DNA of 64,000 nucleotides from contig NZ_CYIG01000009.1 in assembly GCF_001298675.1 (NCBI RefSeq), positions 1 to 64,000 on the forward strand, in the 5' to 3' direction. Source of the stretch: Paenacidovorax caeni. GTDB lineage: Bacteria; Pseudomonadota; Gammaproteobacteria; Burkholderiales; Burkholderiaceae_C. Of the stretch, positions 15,217 to 24,307 are shown piece after piece (positions within the stretch are counted from its first letter, which is position 1; every line of letters starts with the position of its first letter). Below the pieces are notes generated by a model. That model was given only the letters and a program-made list of their open reading frames with translations, made no database searches and had not been told where the DNA came from. The position numbers were made by a program, and so were the translations under genes.

Positions 15217-16268
15217 GCGCGCGCTCCTTCACCCTTTTGCAGGCGGTTCAGCAGCAGCTTGGACAGTGCCAACACCACGAACGTGATGAAGAACAGCACC
15301 AGCCCGAGGTAAATCAGCGAGGCCTGGTGCAGCCCCTCGCCGGCCTCGGCGAACTCGTTGGCCAGCGCCGAGGTGATGCTGTTGGCGGCCTCGAAGACCG
15401 ACAGAGAATTGAGTTGGTTCATGTTGCCGATCACAAAGGTGACGGCCATGGTCTCGCCCAGGGCACGGCCCAGGCCGAGCATGATGCCGCCGAGCACGCC
15501 CGTCTTGGTGTAGGGCAGCACCACTTTCCAGACCACCTCCCAGGTGGTCGATCCCAGGCCGTAGGCCGACTCCTTGAGCAGCGCGGGCGTGACCTCGAAC
15601 ACGTCGCGCATCACCGCCGCGATGAACGGAATGATCATGATCGCCAGGATGATGCCCGCCGACAGGATGCCAATGCCCACCGGGGGACCAGACACCAGCG
15701 CCCCGAGGTAGGGCACGCCTTTGAAAATGCTTTGCAGCGGCTGCTGCACCCAGGTGGCCAGCAGCGGGCCGAACACCATCAGCCCCCACATGCCATAGAC
15801 GATGGAAGGCACGGCGGCCAGCAGCTCAATGGCCGTGCCCAACGGGCGCTTGAGCCAGGCGGGCGAGAGCTCCGTCAGAAACAGCGCGATGCCGAAACTC
15901 ACCGGCACGGCGATCAGCAACGCGATGGCCGACGTCGCCAGCGTGCCGTAAATCATCACCAGGCCGCCGTACTCGTTTTGTACCGGATCCCACACGCTGC
16001 GCGTGAGAAAACCCAGGCCGTATTGCGAGATGGAGGGCCAAGCCCCCACCAACAGCGAAATCAGAATGCCCAGCAGCATGGCCAGCGTGAGCAACGCTGC
16101 ACCGCGCGCGAGCCAGGCAAACAGGCGATCCGCCATGCTGCCGGACAACAGTGGCGGACGACTGGGAGGAAGGGTCTGGCCAGTGCCGGAAAGCCGCTGT
16201 GGCTGCGGCGGTGGCACCGAGGGAACGGACAGCGTCGTGGACACAGGTGAACCTTTGTTGTCTTGCAT
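15213..16268 (-). CDS. pstC: PstC, phosphate ABC importer permease
   Basis: A 351-residue permease. After a 45-residue Pro/Ser-rich cytoplasmic N-terminus come six or more membrane helices; characteristic segments are [40 protein letters not shown] and the EAA loop [20 protein letters not shown]. The [18 protein letters not shown] segment near the end is the PstC signature. It partners PstA and is coupled to it by a 4-bp overlap. Confidence 0.95.
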   Translation of the reverse strand: MQDNKGSPVSTTLSVPSVPPPQPQRLSGTGQTLPPSRPPLLSGSMADRLFAWLARGAALLTLAMLLGILISLLVGAWPSISQYGLGFLTRSVWDPVQNEYGGLVMIYGTLATSAIALLIAVPVSFGIALFLTELSPAWLKRPLGTAIELLAAVPSIVYGMWGLMVFGPLLATWVQQPLQSIFKGVPYLGALVSGPPVGIGILSAGIILAIMIIPFIAAVMRDVFEVTPALLKESAYGLGSTTWEVVWKVVLPYTKTGVLGGIMLGLGRALGETMAVTFVIGNMNQLNSLSVFEAANSITSALANEFAEAGEGLHQASLIYLGLVLFFITFVVLALSKLLLNRLQKGEGARA

Positions 16269-16375
16269 GGTGCATCGGCGGGCGCGATATGCGCACCCAC
16301 CGCCTGCGGATTATTTCAGCGCCCCAGAAAACCCCGGGGCCTTGCGGCGCACGGGGCTCCCTGGAAGCGGGCGGC
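16269..16375 (-). promoter_or_regulatory. pstS-pstC spacer with GC-rich hairpin potential
   Basis: On the minus strand this 107-nt spacer holds GCCCCGGGGTTTTCTGGGGC and other CCCC/GGGG blocks that can pair in several ways. Between the abundantly needed binding protein and the membrane subunits, such a structure often causes partial termination or stabilises the upstream mRNA. No clean T-tract follows, so the role is only suggested. Confidence 0.35.
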
Positions 16376-17416
16376 TTACTTCAGCGCGATAGGCTTGCCA
16401 GCGGCGTCCTTGATTTCACCCCAGGACTTGACGATCACGCTCTTCACGCTGTCGGGCATGGGCACGTAGTCCAGATCGGCAGCCGTCTTGTCGCCATTCT
16501 GGTAGGCCCACTCAAAGAACTTGAGCGAAGCGGCGGCTTGCTGTGGCTTGTCCTGGCTCTTGTGCATCAGGATGAAGGTCGCGCCGGTGATGGGCCAAGA
16601 GGCCTTGCCAGGCTGGTTCGTCAGGATCTGGTAGAAGCTCTTGCTCCAGTCCGCACCCGCAGCCGCAGCCTTGAAGGCGTCGTCATCAGGCGTCACGAAG
16701 GCGCCCTCGGCGTTCTGCAGCTGCACGTAGTTCAGCTTGTTCTGCTTGACGTAGGCGTACTCCACGTAGCCGATCGAGTTCGCCAGGCGACCAACGAAGG
16801 CGGCCACGCCCTCGTTGCCCTTGCCACCCGCGCCCGTGGGCCAGTTCACCGCCGTGCCCTCGCCCACCTTGGACTTCCACTCAGCGTTCACCTTAGAGAG
16901 GTAGTTGGTGAAGATGAAGCTGGTACCCGAGCCATCGGCGCGGCGCACCGGGGCAATGGCTGCTTCGGGCAGCTTCACGCCGGGGTTCAGCGCCACGATG
17001 GCGGGGTCGTTCCAGTGCGTGACCTTGCCGAGGTAAATGTCACCCAGCACTTGGCCGCTGAGCTTAAGCTGGCCGGCGGCGATACCCTGGATGTTGACCA
17101 CCGGCACCACGCCACCGATCACGGTAGGGAACTGCACCAGGCCCTTCTTGGCCAGGTCTTCATCCTTGAGCGGCGCATCGGAGGCGCCAAAATCCACCGT
17201 CTTGGCCTCGATCTGGCGCAGACCGGCACCCGAACCCACGGACTGGTAGTTGATCTTCACGCCGGCGGCCTTGTGGTAATCAGCAGCCCACTTGGAGTAC
17301 AGCGGCGCCGGGAAGCTGGCGCCAGCGCCGGTGGCTTCCTGTTGGGCCATTGCATGGGGCAGCGCCATGGCCGACAGCGCGCCGGCCACCAGGATGCGGA
17401 TCAGGGACAGTTTCAT
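16376..17416 (-). CDS. pstS: PstS, periplasmic phosphate-binding protein
   Basis: A 346-residue binding protein for inorganic phosphate. Signal peptide residues 1-24 (MKLSLIRILVAGALSAMALP, cleavage after AMA). The phosphate-contact motifs are clear: ATGAGASFPAPLYSKW near the mature N-terminus, GSGAGLRQI and DFGASDAPL, and RRADGSGTSFIFTNYL. Start ATG 17416 is chosen because it opens directly at the signal peptide and follows CAGAGG; the longer frame upstream would cross the Pho box. First gene of the pst-pho operon. Confidence 0.97.
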   Translation of the reverse strand: MKLSLIRILVAGALSAMALPHAMAQQEATGAGASFPAPLYSKWAADYHKAAGVKINYQSVGSGAGLRQIEAKTVDFGASDAPLKDEDLAKKGLVQFPTVIGGVVPVVNIQGIAAGQLKLSGQVLGDIYLGKVTHWNDPAIVALNPGVKLPEAAIAPVRRADGSGTSFIFTNYLSKVNAEWKSKVGEGTAVNWPTGAGGKGNEGVAAFVGRLANSIGYVEYAYVKQNKLNYVQLQNAEGAFVTPDDDAFKAAAAGADWSKSFYQILTNQPGKASWPITGATFILMHKSQDKPQQAAASLKFFEWAYQNGDKTAADLDYVPMPDSVKSVIVKSWGEIKDAAGKPIALK

Positions 17417-17467
17417 GACAAACCTCTGCGGTTGTGGAAGGAATGACCGCGACTGTAGAGACGCTTT

Positions 17468-17485
17468 GTGACAGTCATGTGACGC
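17468..17485 (-). promoter_or_regulatory. Pho box upstream of pstS
   Basis: On the minus strand the sequence is GCGTCACATGACTGTCAC, two 7-bp GTCA-containing half-sites (GCGTCAC and CTGTCAC) separated by ATGA, matching the 7+4+7 layout of PhoB sites. It ends 52 bp upstream of the pstS start codon. A further GTGACAAAAA lies just upstream on the same strand (around 17490-17500) and may be an extra half-site. The divergent ppk2 gene starts 119 bp away and could share it. Confidence 0.75.
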
Positions 17486-17603
17486 CGTCTTTTTGTCACG
17501 GCACTGCCAAAAAACACCTCCGTGGCCCGCGGGCGCCCGCGGCGTCATCAAACCTTCATCCCCCCTGGCTACGCTGCCGCACGTTGCGAATGAAAGCCAA
17601 GCC

Positions 17604-18515
17604 ATGCCTTTTGAAGACCGCGAGGAACTGGTGCGCCGTATCGAGAACGACCTGCTCGACGGCCTCGACGAAGAACTGGAACTGGAAATAGAAGACCGCA
17701 CGCACAACCTGCCGGACGGCAGCGGCGGCCAGCCCGAAAGCCACGCCCAGCGCGTGGCGTATTTCAAGGAACTGTTCCGCCTGCAGGGCGAGCTGGTCAA
17801 GCTGCAGGACTGGGTGGCCTCGACGCGGCAAAAGGCCGTCATCATCTTCGAGGGCCGCGACGCGGCGGGCAAGGGCGGTGTCATCAAGCGCATCACCCAG
17901 CGCCTGAACCCGCGCGTGTGCCGCGTGGTGGCGCTGCCCGCGCCCAACGACCGCGAACGCACGCAGTGGTACTTCCAGCGCTATGCGGCGCACCTGCCCG
18001 CGGCGGGCGAAATGGTGCTGTTCGACCGCAGTTGGTACAACCGCGCCGGCGTGGAGCGCGTCATGGGCTTTTGCACCGACGCGGAGTACGAGGAATTCTT
18101 CCGCTCGGCCCCCGAGTTCGAGCGCATGCTGGTGCGCTCGGGCATCAAGCTCATCAAGTACTGGTTCTCCATCACCGACGACGAGCAGCACCTGCGCTTC
18201 CTGGGCCGCATCCACGACCCGCTCAAGCAGTGGAAGCTCAGCCCCATGGACCTGGAGTCGCGCCGCCGCTGGGAGGACTACACCCGCGTCAAGGAGGCCA
18301 TGCTGGAGCAAACGCACATCCCCGAAGCGCCCTGGTGGGTCGTGCCCGCGGACAACAAGAAGCAAGCACGGCTGAACTGCATCAGCCACCTGCTGGGGCA
18401 GTTCCCCTACGCCGAGGTGGAGCGCCCCGAAGTGCTGCTGCCCGCACGCGTACGCAACGCCGACTACATCCGCCATCCAGTCCCGCAGGACATGATCGTC
18501 CCGCAGATTTACTGA
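17604..18515 (+). CDS. ppk2: PPK2-family polyphosphate kinase
   Basis: A 303-residue cytoplasmic enzyme that moves phosphate between polyphosphate and nucleotides. Walker A-like GRDAAGKGG at 84-92, the lid/substrate segment NDRERTQWYFQRY (115-127), and Walker B-like VLFDRSWYNRAGVE (138-151) identify class I PPK2. SMALL single-domain length is normal for this class. Start is ATG 17604 (MPFEDREELV); the longer upstream frame reads through the regulatory region. Divergent from pstS and near a Pho box, and followed two genes later by ppx, so phosphate storage and release are grouped with uptake. Confidence 0.9.
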   Translation: MPFEDREELVRRIENDLLDGLDEELELEIEDRTHNLPDGSGGQPESHAQRVAYFKELFRLQGELVKLQDWVASTRQKAVIIFEGRDAAGKGGVIKRITQRLNPRVCRVVALPAPNDRERTQWYFQRYAAHLPAAGEMVLFDRSWYNRAGVERVMGFCTDAEYEEFFRSAPEFERMLVRSGIKLIKYWFSITDDEQHLRFLGRIHDPLKQWKLSPMDLESRRRWEDYTRVKEAMLEQTHIPEAPWWVVPADNKKQARLNCISHLLGQFPYAEVERPEVLLPARVRNADYIRHPVPQDMIVPQIY

Positions 18516-18539
18516 CTCCACTCGCGCACAAGGCCCGCC

Positions 18540-19694
18540 ATGAACCAGCCCCCCCTGCACCGCCGCCGCTGGCTACAGCTGTGTGCCGCCGCCAGCCTGG
18601 CACCGCACGCCAGCGCTTTCGCACAAGCCAGTGCCAAGGACACCGAGCGCCCGCTGGTGGTGGCGCAATTGGCCGACATGGCGCCGGGCCAGCAGGACGT
18701 GAGCCGGGACTTTCTCATCGGCTCACGCGCTGCCTGGCAGGATCTGAACGCGCGCGGTGGCGTGCAAGGCCGCCCGGTGCAGCACCTGGCCATCGAGGTG
18801 CAGGGCACCGGCGCGGCGCTGCAGGCGGCGTGGCGCGGCGTCGCGGGCAACCCGGCGTGCATCGCGCTGTCGGGCTGCGTGGGCGATGGCGCCGCGGGCG
18901 CGCTGGCCGCGCTGCAGGAGCAGGCCCCGCCCGCCCAGCCGCTGGCGCACGCTGCGCCCTGGATGCACAGCCAGGAGGGCGCCAACGCCAGCGACCTGGT
19001 CTTCGGCATCTTTCCCGACTACCAGGCGCAGATCGCCCACGCGCTCAAGACCCTGGCCTCCATGGGCGTGCAGGAGCTGGGCGTGGTTTACTCCACGGCC
19101 GCCGTACGCCAGCAGTCCCAGGCCCGGGTGCGGCAGGCGGCCCAAACGCTGCAGTTGCGCATGCAGGACCTGCCCCTGCCCGGTAGCAGCGCGCAGGCTG
19201 ACCAGCAACTGGCTTCGCCCGCGCAACTCATCGTGCTGTTCGTGGGCGGCACGCCGGAGCTGCACGGCTTCATGCGCCGCCTCAAACTGCAGCCGGGCCG
19301 TCAGTGCTACATCGTGGCCCTGGCCGACGTGAACCTGCAGGTGCTGGCACAGATGGGCGCGGCCAAGCGCAACGTCTCGGTCATCGCCACGCAATCCGTG
19401 CCGCTGGTGACGGCGTCGCTGCCCATCGTGCGCAGCTACCGCGAAGCCATGGCCCGGCTGTACGACGAACCGCCCTCGCCCCAGGGGCTGGCCGGCTTCA
19501 TTGCCGCGCGCTACACCGCCGAAGTGCTGCAGAGCGTGAACGGGCCGCTGACGCGTGCCTCGGTGCTCGCCGCCTTCCGCCGCCGCCAGGATCTGAACCT
19601 GGGCGGCTTTGCCCTCGCCTTCGATGGCCGCAAGCGCACCCATGCCTACGTCACGCAGAGCATGCTGACCGCCGACGGGCGCATCGTCGGATGA
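18540..19694 (+). CDS. Periplasmic binding protein, LivK-like (type 1 fold)
   Basis: A 384-residue protein with an N-terminal export signal (about residues 1-29, RRRWLQLCAAASLAPHASAF) whose twin-arginine-like start may direct Tat export. The rest resembles branched-chain amino-acid-type receptors: an opening VVAQLADMAPGQQDVSRDF, then AAWQDLNARGGVQGRPV and the later GVQELGVVYSTAAV segment. No permease or ATPase is adjacent, so it may act as an orphan binding or sensing protein. It sits between ppk2 (25 bp away) and ppx (78 bp), but a ligand cannot be named. Confidence 0.75.
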   Translation: MNQPPLHRRRWLQLCAAASLAPHASAFAQASAKDTERPLVVAQLADMAPGQQDVSRDFLIGSRAAWQDLNARGGVQGRPVQHLAIEVQGTGAALQAAWRGVAGNPACIALSGCVGDGAAGALAALQEQAPPAQPLAHAAPWMHSQEGANASDLVFGIFPDYQAQIAHALKTLASMGVQELGVVYSTAAVRQQSQARVRQAAQTLQLRMQDLPLPGSSAQADQQLASPAQLIVLFVGGTPELHGFMRRLKLQPGRQCYIVALADVNLQVLAQMGAAKRNVSVIATQSVPLVTASLPIVRSYREAMARLYDEPPSPQGLAGFIAARYTAEVLQSVNGPLTRASVLAAFRRRQDLNLGGFALAFDGRKRTHAYVTQSMLTADGRIVG

Positions 19695-19771
19695 GGCATG
19701 CGGTAAGCGTTCGTGCGCCCTCGCGGTGCTATGCTGCGCCGCATTTTTTCCAGCGCGCCCAGCGCAGCACC

Positions 19772-21250
19772 ATGCAAGACGGAACACTTCTCGCCGCCGT
19801 GGACCTCGGCTCCAACAGCTTTCGCCTCGAAATCGGCCGCTTCGAGCATGGCCACATCCAGCGCGTCGAATACCTCAAGGAAACCGTACGCCAGGGCGGT
19901 GGCCTGGACGAAGAGCGCAACCTGAGCCTGGACGCCATGCAGCGCGGCTGGGACTGCCTGGCGCGCTTCGCAGAGCGCCTGGCAGGCTTCGAGCGCACCC
20001 ACGTGCGCGCCGTGGCCACCCAGACCTTGCGCGAGGCGCACAACCGCGAGGTCTTTATCGAGCGCGGCAACGCCATCCTGGGCTACCCCATCGACGTGGT
20101 CTCGGGCCCTGAGGAAGCGCGCCTGATTTACCAGGGCGTATCGCGCCTGCTACCGCAGTCGGACGAACGGCGCCTGGTTGTTGACATTGGCGGGCGCTCC
20201 ACTGAACTCATCCTGGGCCAGCGCTACCAGGCCCAGGCCGTGACCTCGCTGCGCATGGGCAGCGTGGCCTGGTCCACGCGCTACTTTGCCGACGGCAACT
20301 TCACCGCCGCCGCCTTCGAGGCCGCCGAAACCGCCGCCAAGGCGATGCTGGACGAAACGCTGCAGGTGTTCCAACCCGACGCGTGGGACGTGGCCTACGG
20401 CTCCTCGGGCACCATCGGCGCGGTGGGCGAGATTCTGGCCATGGCCGGCCACCCACCGGGCGACATCACACGTGAGGCGCTGGACTGGCTGCTGGCCAAG
20501 CTGCTGCGCGCGGGCCATGCCAGCCGCGTCCGGCTGGACGGGCTGAAGGAAGACCGGCGCCCGGTGATCGGCGGCGGCCTGAGCGTGCTGCGCGCCGTGT
20601 TCAGCCTGCTGGGCATCGAGCGCATGCAGGTGGCGCAAGGCGCGCTGCGCCAGGGCGCGCTGTACGACCTGCTCAGCCGCGAGTGGCCCGAGACCGATCT
20701 GCGCACCAGCACCGTGGCCGGCCTGATGCAGCGCTTTGCCGTGGACACCCCGCACGCCCAGCGCGTGGCACAGGTCGCTGGCACGCTGTTCGGCCAGGTG
20801 GCGACGAAAGACAGCGAGCGCGCCGCGCGCAAGCTCGACTGGGCCGCGCGCCTGCACGAGATTGGCTGCCGCATTGCCCACAGCGGCTACCACCGGCACG
20901 GCGCCTACATCCTGGACAACACCGATGCCGCCGGCTTCGCCCAACCCGAACTGCACCACCTGGGCCTGCTGGTGCGCGCCCACCGGGGCAAGCTGCGCAA
21001 GCTGGAACTCGACTGGAGCGACGCCCAGTTCACGCTGCAACTGGCCTGCCTGCGCCTGGCCGTGGCGCTGTGCCACGCCCGGCGCGACCCGGACATGGAC
21101 GGCATCCGCCTGGAACGCAAGGGCGCGCGCTTCGTGCTGCGCAGCCGCACGGGCTGGGCTGCGCTGTACCCCCAGTCGGCCCACCTGCTGCGCGAGGAGG
21201 CGCAGGACTGGCTGCGCACGCCGTGGGAACTGGTGCTGGAGCTGGGTTGA
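19772..21250 (+). CDS. ppx: Ppx, exopolyphosphatase (Ppx/GppA family)
   Basis: A 492-residue phosphatase that removes terminal phosphates from polyphosphate. The actin/HSP70-type ATPase core is seen in AVDLGSNSFRLEIGRF (residues 9-24), FERTHVRAVATQTLREA, the catalytic-glutamate region SGPEEARLIYQGV, DIGGRSTELILG and GGGLSVLRAVF. An HD-like C-terminal domain follows (about 315-480, with AARLHEIGCRIAHSGYHRHG). Start ATG 19772 precedes the conserved beta strand by eight codons. Polyphosphate-related role fits ppk2 upstream and the pst-pho operon opposite; GppA activity is an alternative within the family. Confidence 0.9.
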   Translation: MQDGTLLAAVDLGSNSFRLEIGRFEHGHIQRVEYLKETVRQGGGLDEERNLSLDAMQRGWDCLARFAERLAGFERTHVRAVATQTLREAHNREVFIERGNAILGYPIDVVSGPEEARLIYQGVSRLLPQSDERRLVVDIGGRSTELILGQRYQAQAVTSLRMGSVAWSTRYFADGNFTAAAFEAAETAAKAMLDETLQVFQPDAWDVAYGSSGTIGAVGEILAMAGHPPGDITREALDWLLAKLLRAGHASRVRLDGLKEDRRPVIGGGLSVLRAVFSLLGIERMQVAQGALRQGALYDLLSREWPETDLRTSTVAGLMQRFAVDTPHAQRVAQVAGTLFGQVATKDSERAARKLDWAARLHEIGCRIAHSGYHRHGAYILDNTDAAGFAQPELHHLGLLVRAHRGKLRKLELDWSDAQFTLQLACLRLAVALCHARRDPDMDGIRLERKGARFVLRSRTGWAALYPQSAHLLREEAQDWLRTPWELVLELG

Positions 21251-21255
21251 TTTTA

Positions 21256-21317
21256 GAGAGCAATCGGCCTCCAGCACTTGGCCAGCAAGCGCAAGCAGCT
21301 ATCTTTTTTGAAATAGG
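21256..21317 (+). repeat. Dispersed repeat family A, intergenic copy after ppx
   Basis: CGGCCTCCAGCACTTGGCC then AGCAAGCGCAAGCAGCTATC then TTTTTTGAAATAGG. It fills the 69-bp gap between the convergent ppx and lipoprotein genes. The T-run after the partly palindromic core could help termination. Confidence 0.8.
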
Positions 21318-21319
21318 GC

Positions 21320-21991
21320 TTACCGCCCCCCGGACTCGACCACTGCCACGCGCCGCCGCAGCGCTGCGGCCTCCTCCACGTTCCCCGCCTGTTCGGCGCG
21401 TTGTGCACGCGCCAGCAGCCAAGCCAGCAGTGGCCGGCGCCAGCCCTGCGCAGAGGCGGTGTCGGTGGCCAGCGCCATCACCGCCGGGCTGGCGCGACCG
21501 GCCTGCAGCAAGGCACCCGCCGCCACCAGGCGGGCCAGCGGGTCGGCCATGGCCGCCAGCGCGGCGCTGGTGTCGCCCGTGGCGGCGAGCGCCTGGCGGT
21601 GCGCCTCGGGCAGCAGGGCCGCGTCCTGCGCGCTGGCCTGCCCAGCCAAGTAGGCTGCGTAGGCACGCTCGGGCGCCAGCGCGTCAGCACGCAGGGATTC
21701 GAAACGCTCGCACACCGGGGGCTGCAGGGCCAGGCTGGCCACCTGGGCAGCGCAGTCCATCAGCGCCAGGCGCGCCAGCAGGTCCGGGCGCCCAGTGCGC
21801 GCCACCTCGGCGCGGGCGCGCACCCACTCGGCCTGGGCCACGCGGTCCTCGCCCGCCAGGTAGGCAGCGGTGGCACGCTGCGCGGCGCCCTGGGCGCTGC
21901 CTTGCCAGTCCGGCACGGGCGGGCGGCCGGCGCAGGCCGCCAGCGCCGCGTACAGCATGAGGGGGAGCCAGGGGGCGGCACGCAGGGTCAT
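21320..21991 (-). CDS. Hypothetical Ala-rich lipoprotein in the MCE operon
   Basis: A 223-residue protein with a lipoprotein signal ending in AALAACAG (lipobox LAAC near residue 20). The mature part is helical and very rich in Ala, Arg and Leu, with degenerate 35-40-residue helical repeats reminiscent of TPR/Sel1 folds, but no clear motif. Its start overlaps the end of the MCE protein gene by 4 bp, so it is part of the same operon. Many Mla-type operons end with an auxiliary lipoprotein; this one is not recognisably of the usual ABC_trans_aux family, so the analogy is by position only. Confidence 0.6.
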   Translation of the reverse strand: MTLRAAPWLPLMLYAALAACAGRPPVPDWQGSAQGAAQRATAAYLAGEDRVAQAEWVRARAEVARTGRPDLLARLALMDCAAQVASLALQPPVCERFESLRADALAPERAYAAYLAGQASAQDAALLPEAHRQALAATGDTSAALAAMADPLARLVAAGALLQAGRASPAVMALATDTASAQGWRRPLLAWLLARAQRAEQAGNVEEAAALRRRVAVVESGGR

Positions 21992-22968
21992 GGCAGGGTC
22001 AGCTCCAAATCCTTGGGGTCGCGGGCGAAGGGCCAGGTGCGGTTCACCTGGTTCAGCAACGTATCGATCTTGCGCAGGTTGGCCTCGACCTCGGCGCGCA
22101 GCGCGCCCAGGTCGGTGCTGGCGGCGCGCACGTTGGCGCCCACGGCCTGGGCTTCGGCCAGCACGGCATCGACCTTGCGCAGGCTGGCACGCGTGTCCTG
22201 CAGCAGGCCGCCCAGTTGCGCCACGGCCGCCTGCGCCTCGGGCAGCAGGCCCTGCGCGCCAAACACCTGGGTGTCGGCCTTGGCGGCCATGCCGTCCAGG
22301 CGCACCAGCAGCGCGTTGGTGCGCTCCAGCGTGGCCAGCACCTTGCGCGCGTCGCGCTCGTTGCCCATGAGCAGGCCCAGCGCCCCGCCGGGGCCCTGCA
22401 GGCGCTCGGTGAGCGCCTGGGCATTGGCGGCGGTGGCGGCCAGGGCCGAATCCTGCGCGGTGAGCGCGCGCAGGTTGCCCAGCAGCTCGCGCGCCGTGGC
22501 CATGAGCTGGGGGATTTCGGCCGTGGCGTCCCCGCGCAGCACCGGGCGCATGGCGCCATCGGGCAGCGGTGGGTCGGTCAAGATGCCGCTGTAGGCCTTG
22601 ATGGCGGTGCCGCCCACCAGGCCGCGCACCAGCGTGAACACGCTGGAGGTGCGCAGCCAGTGGGCATCACGCTGCGCCACGTCCACGGTGATGTGCACGT
22701 TGCCGTCCGGCGCCAGGCCGATATGGCGCACGCGGCCAATGGGAAAGCCGGAGAACGTCATGTCCATGCCCACAGCCACGCCCTCGGAGTCGTCGGCCAC
22801 CAGCACCAGTTGCTGCGTGGGCTCGAACACGCCGCGCGCATGCAGCAGGTACAAGGCCGAGCCGGCGATCAGCGCCAGTGTGAACAACAGCAGCGCGGCG
22901 GCCTTGGCGCGCAGGTGCGTCACGGGCCGCTGGATGCTTTCAAGGCCGTCGGTGGAAGGGTCGGTCAT
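21988..22968 (-). CDS. MlaD-family (MCE domain) protein
   Basis: A 326-residue protein with one N-terminal membrane helix (about 22-44, AAALLLFTLALIAGSALYLL) and a periplasmic MCE domain (about 48-125: LVADDSEGVAVGMDMTFSG, FPIGRVRHIGL, TIKAYSGIL-type end). A long helical segment follows (about 150-320), with heptad-like Leu/Ala spacing typical of MCE proteins that form tunnels or bridges for lipids. The start overlaps the permease end (ATGA). PqiB/YebT-like proteins carry several MCE domains; this one has a single domain, like MlaD. Confidence 0.85.
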   Translation of the reverse strand: MTDPSTDGLESIQRPVTHLRAKAAALLLFTLALIAGSALYLLHARGVFEPTQQLVLVADDSEGVAVGMDMTFSGFPIGRVRHIGLAPDGNVHITVDVAQRDAHWLRTSSVFTLVRGLVGGTAIKAYSGILTDPPLPDGAMRPVLRGDATAEIPQLMATARELLGNLRALTAQDSALAATAANAQALTERLQGPGGALGLLMGNERDARKVLATLERTNALLVRLDGMAAKADTQVFGAQGLLPEAQAAVAQLGGLLQDTRASLRKVDAVLAEAQAVGANVRAASTDLGALRAEVEANLRKIDTLLNQVNRTWPFARDPKDLELTLP

Positions 22969-23755
22969 CCGTAGTAGTTCCCCATGAGCGAGACGAGTTC
23001 GATCAGCAGCAGCAGCGCAAACATGCGCGCCAGGCCGCCCAGCTCCGTCATGCCTGGCCCGGGGTGCAGGGCCGAGGCAGTGGGAATGAGCGCCACGGCC
23101 AGGCTGGAAAACAGCGTCTTGAGCACGAACACCAGCGTGAACGCAGGCGTGAACACCTGGCCAAACATGCGCGTATAGCCGGGCAGCCCGGCCAGGCTGG
23201 CGCCGTACACGCCCAGGTAGGCCATGGCCAGCGCCACCACGCACGACAGCGCCGCCAGCGTAATGCCCGCGTAGGCGCCGGCCAGCACGCGCGGCAGCAG
23301 CTCCATGCGCACCGGGTCGGCGCCCTGGCGGCGCAGCCGGTCCAGGTGGCCGGCGGCGCGCAGCCGTGCCAGCTCCAGCCCTTGCGGGATGCTGCAGCGC
23401 AGCGCCACGAACAGCGCGGCGGTGAGCGGTATCAGCTCCAGCACCAGCACGCGCACCACCATCTCCAGCGCGTAGCGCGACAGGCCATAGCTTTGCGCCG
23501 TGACGACGACGATGCGCGTAATCGACAGGCTGACCAGCGCCGCCAGCGCCGTGAAGCCCGGCAGCACCGGCAGCGTGGCGCGCACCATGTGGTGCGCCAG
23601 GCGCGTGCGCGCCGCACCGCGGTAGGTGGAGGGCGAGAGCAGCAGCACCAGCACCACCGCCCCAGGTAGACGATGCGCGCCCAGCCCAGCGCGCGGCGCT
23701 GCGCCAGGCGCCACAGGCGGGCGGGGCCGTCCTCCAGGGGGTGCAGGGTGCTCAT
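22965..23755 (-). pseudogene. MlaE-family permease, apparently frameshifted
   Basis: The first 32 codons from ATG 23755 (MSTLHPLEDGPARLWRLAQR to IVYLG) continue in a different frame from AVVLVLLLSPSTYRG to the end (MGNYYG). Joining the two frames restores a 263-residue MlaE-type permease with about five membrane helices and the LVLELIPLTAALFVALR segment. The break is at a run of four C on the plus strand (23660-23663); one extra base there would repair it. Either the gene is inactive, it uses slippage, or the base is a sequencing error. Normally this protein moves phospholipids with an MlaF ATPase, which is absent here. Confidence 0.8.
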
Positions 23756-23778
23756 GCGGCCATCATAGGGGTTAAGGG

Positions 23779-23832
23779 CAAAAAATGCCTCCAGGGCAAT
23801 ACCAGCAAGCGCTAGCAGCTATCAATTCAGTA
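23779..23832 (+). repeat. Dispersed repeat family A, intergenic copy
   Basis: AAAAAATGCCTCCAGGGCAA then TACCAGCAAGCGCTAGCAGC then TATCAATTC. It occupies most of the 90-bp gap between the merR-type gene end and the MlaE start (both genes on the minus strand). Confidence 0.85.
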
Positions 23833-23845
23833 GTCATGCCGATGG

Positions 23846-24304
23846 CTACACGTGGCGGTGCGCGGGCGCGTTGCGCAGCGGCGCCCAGTCCTGCGCCTCG
23901 GCGCGCGCGTGCAGCGCGTCGATCACCTGGCACTGCGCCTGCACGCCGTCGCAGCGGCTGCGCAGCAGGCTCAGCTCCTGTTCCAGCGCACGCAGCTCGT
24001 CCAGGCGCGTGCGCACGTGCGCCAGGTGCTCGTCCAGCGTGGCACAGGCCACATGGCCGTCGGCCAGGCAGGCGCCGTCGAGCGCCAGCAGCGTGCGCAC
24101 CTCGTCCAGCGACATGTCCATGGCACGGCACAGGCGGATGAAGCGCAGCCGGTGCAGGTCGGCTTCGCTGTAAAAGCGGTAGCTGTTGTCACTGCGGCCC
24201 TGCGGCGCCAGCAGGCCCTCCTTCTCGTAGTAGCGGATATTGGCCGCCGAAACGCCCGAGCGCCTGGCGGCCTCGCCGATGCGGCAGTGCAGCGTGTCTG
24301 ACAT
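23846..24304 (-). CDS. cadR: MerR-family regulator, CadR/PbrR type (Cd/Pb/Zn-responsive)
   Basis: A 152-residue MerR regulator: helix-turn-helix at 7-45 (RIGEAARRSGVSAANIRYYE, then the LLAPQGRSDNSYRFY wing), long dimerisation helix (about 85-118), and a C-terminal metal loop. Cysteines are C79, C87, C118 and C125; C79 and the C118-x6-C125 pair correspond to the metal ligands of PbrR/CadR proteins, and the His-rich tail (APAHRHV) is also usual for the group. Divergent from the P1B ATPase at 24345, with a MerR-type promoter between. The exact metal is not determined; cadR is used as the family name. Confidence 0.85.
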   Translation of the reverse strand: MSDTLHCRIGEAARRSGVSAANIRYYEKEGLLAPQGRSDNSYRFYSEADLHRLRFIRLCRAMDMSLDEVRTLLALDGACLADGHVACATLDEHLAHVRTRLDELRALEQELSLLRSRCDGVQAQCQVIDALHARAEAQDWAPLRNAPAHRHV

Positions 24305-24307
24305 GGC

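Noticed and set aside
17417-17962. Possible N-terminal extension of PstS
   Set aside because: The extension crosses the Pho box and has no signal-peptide character; the internal start gives a normal secreted PstS.
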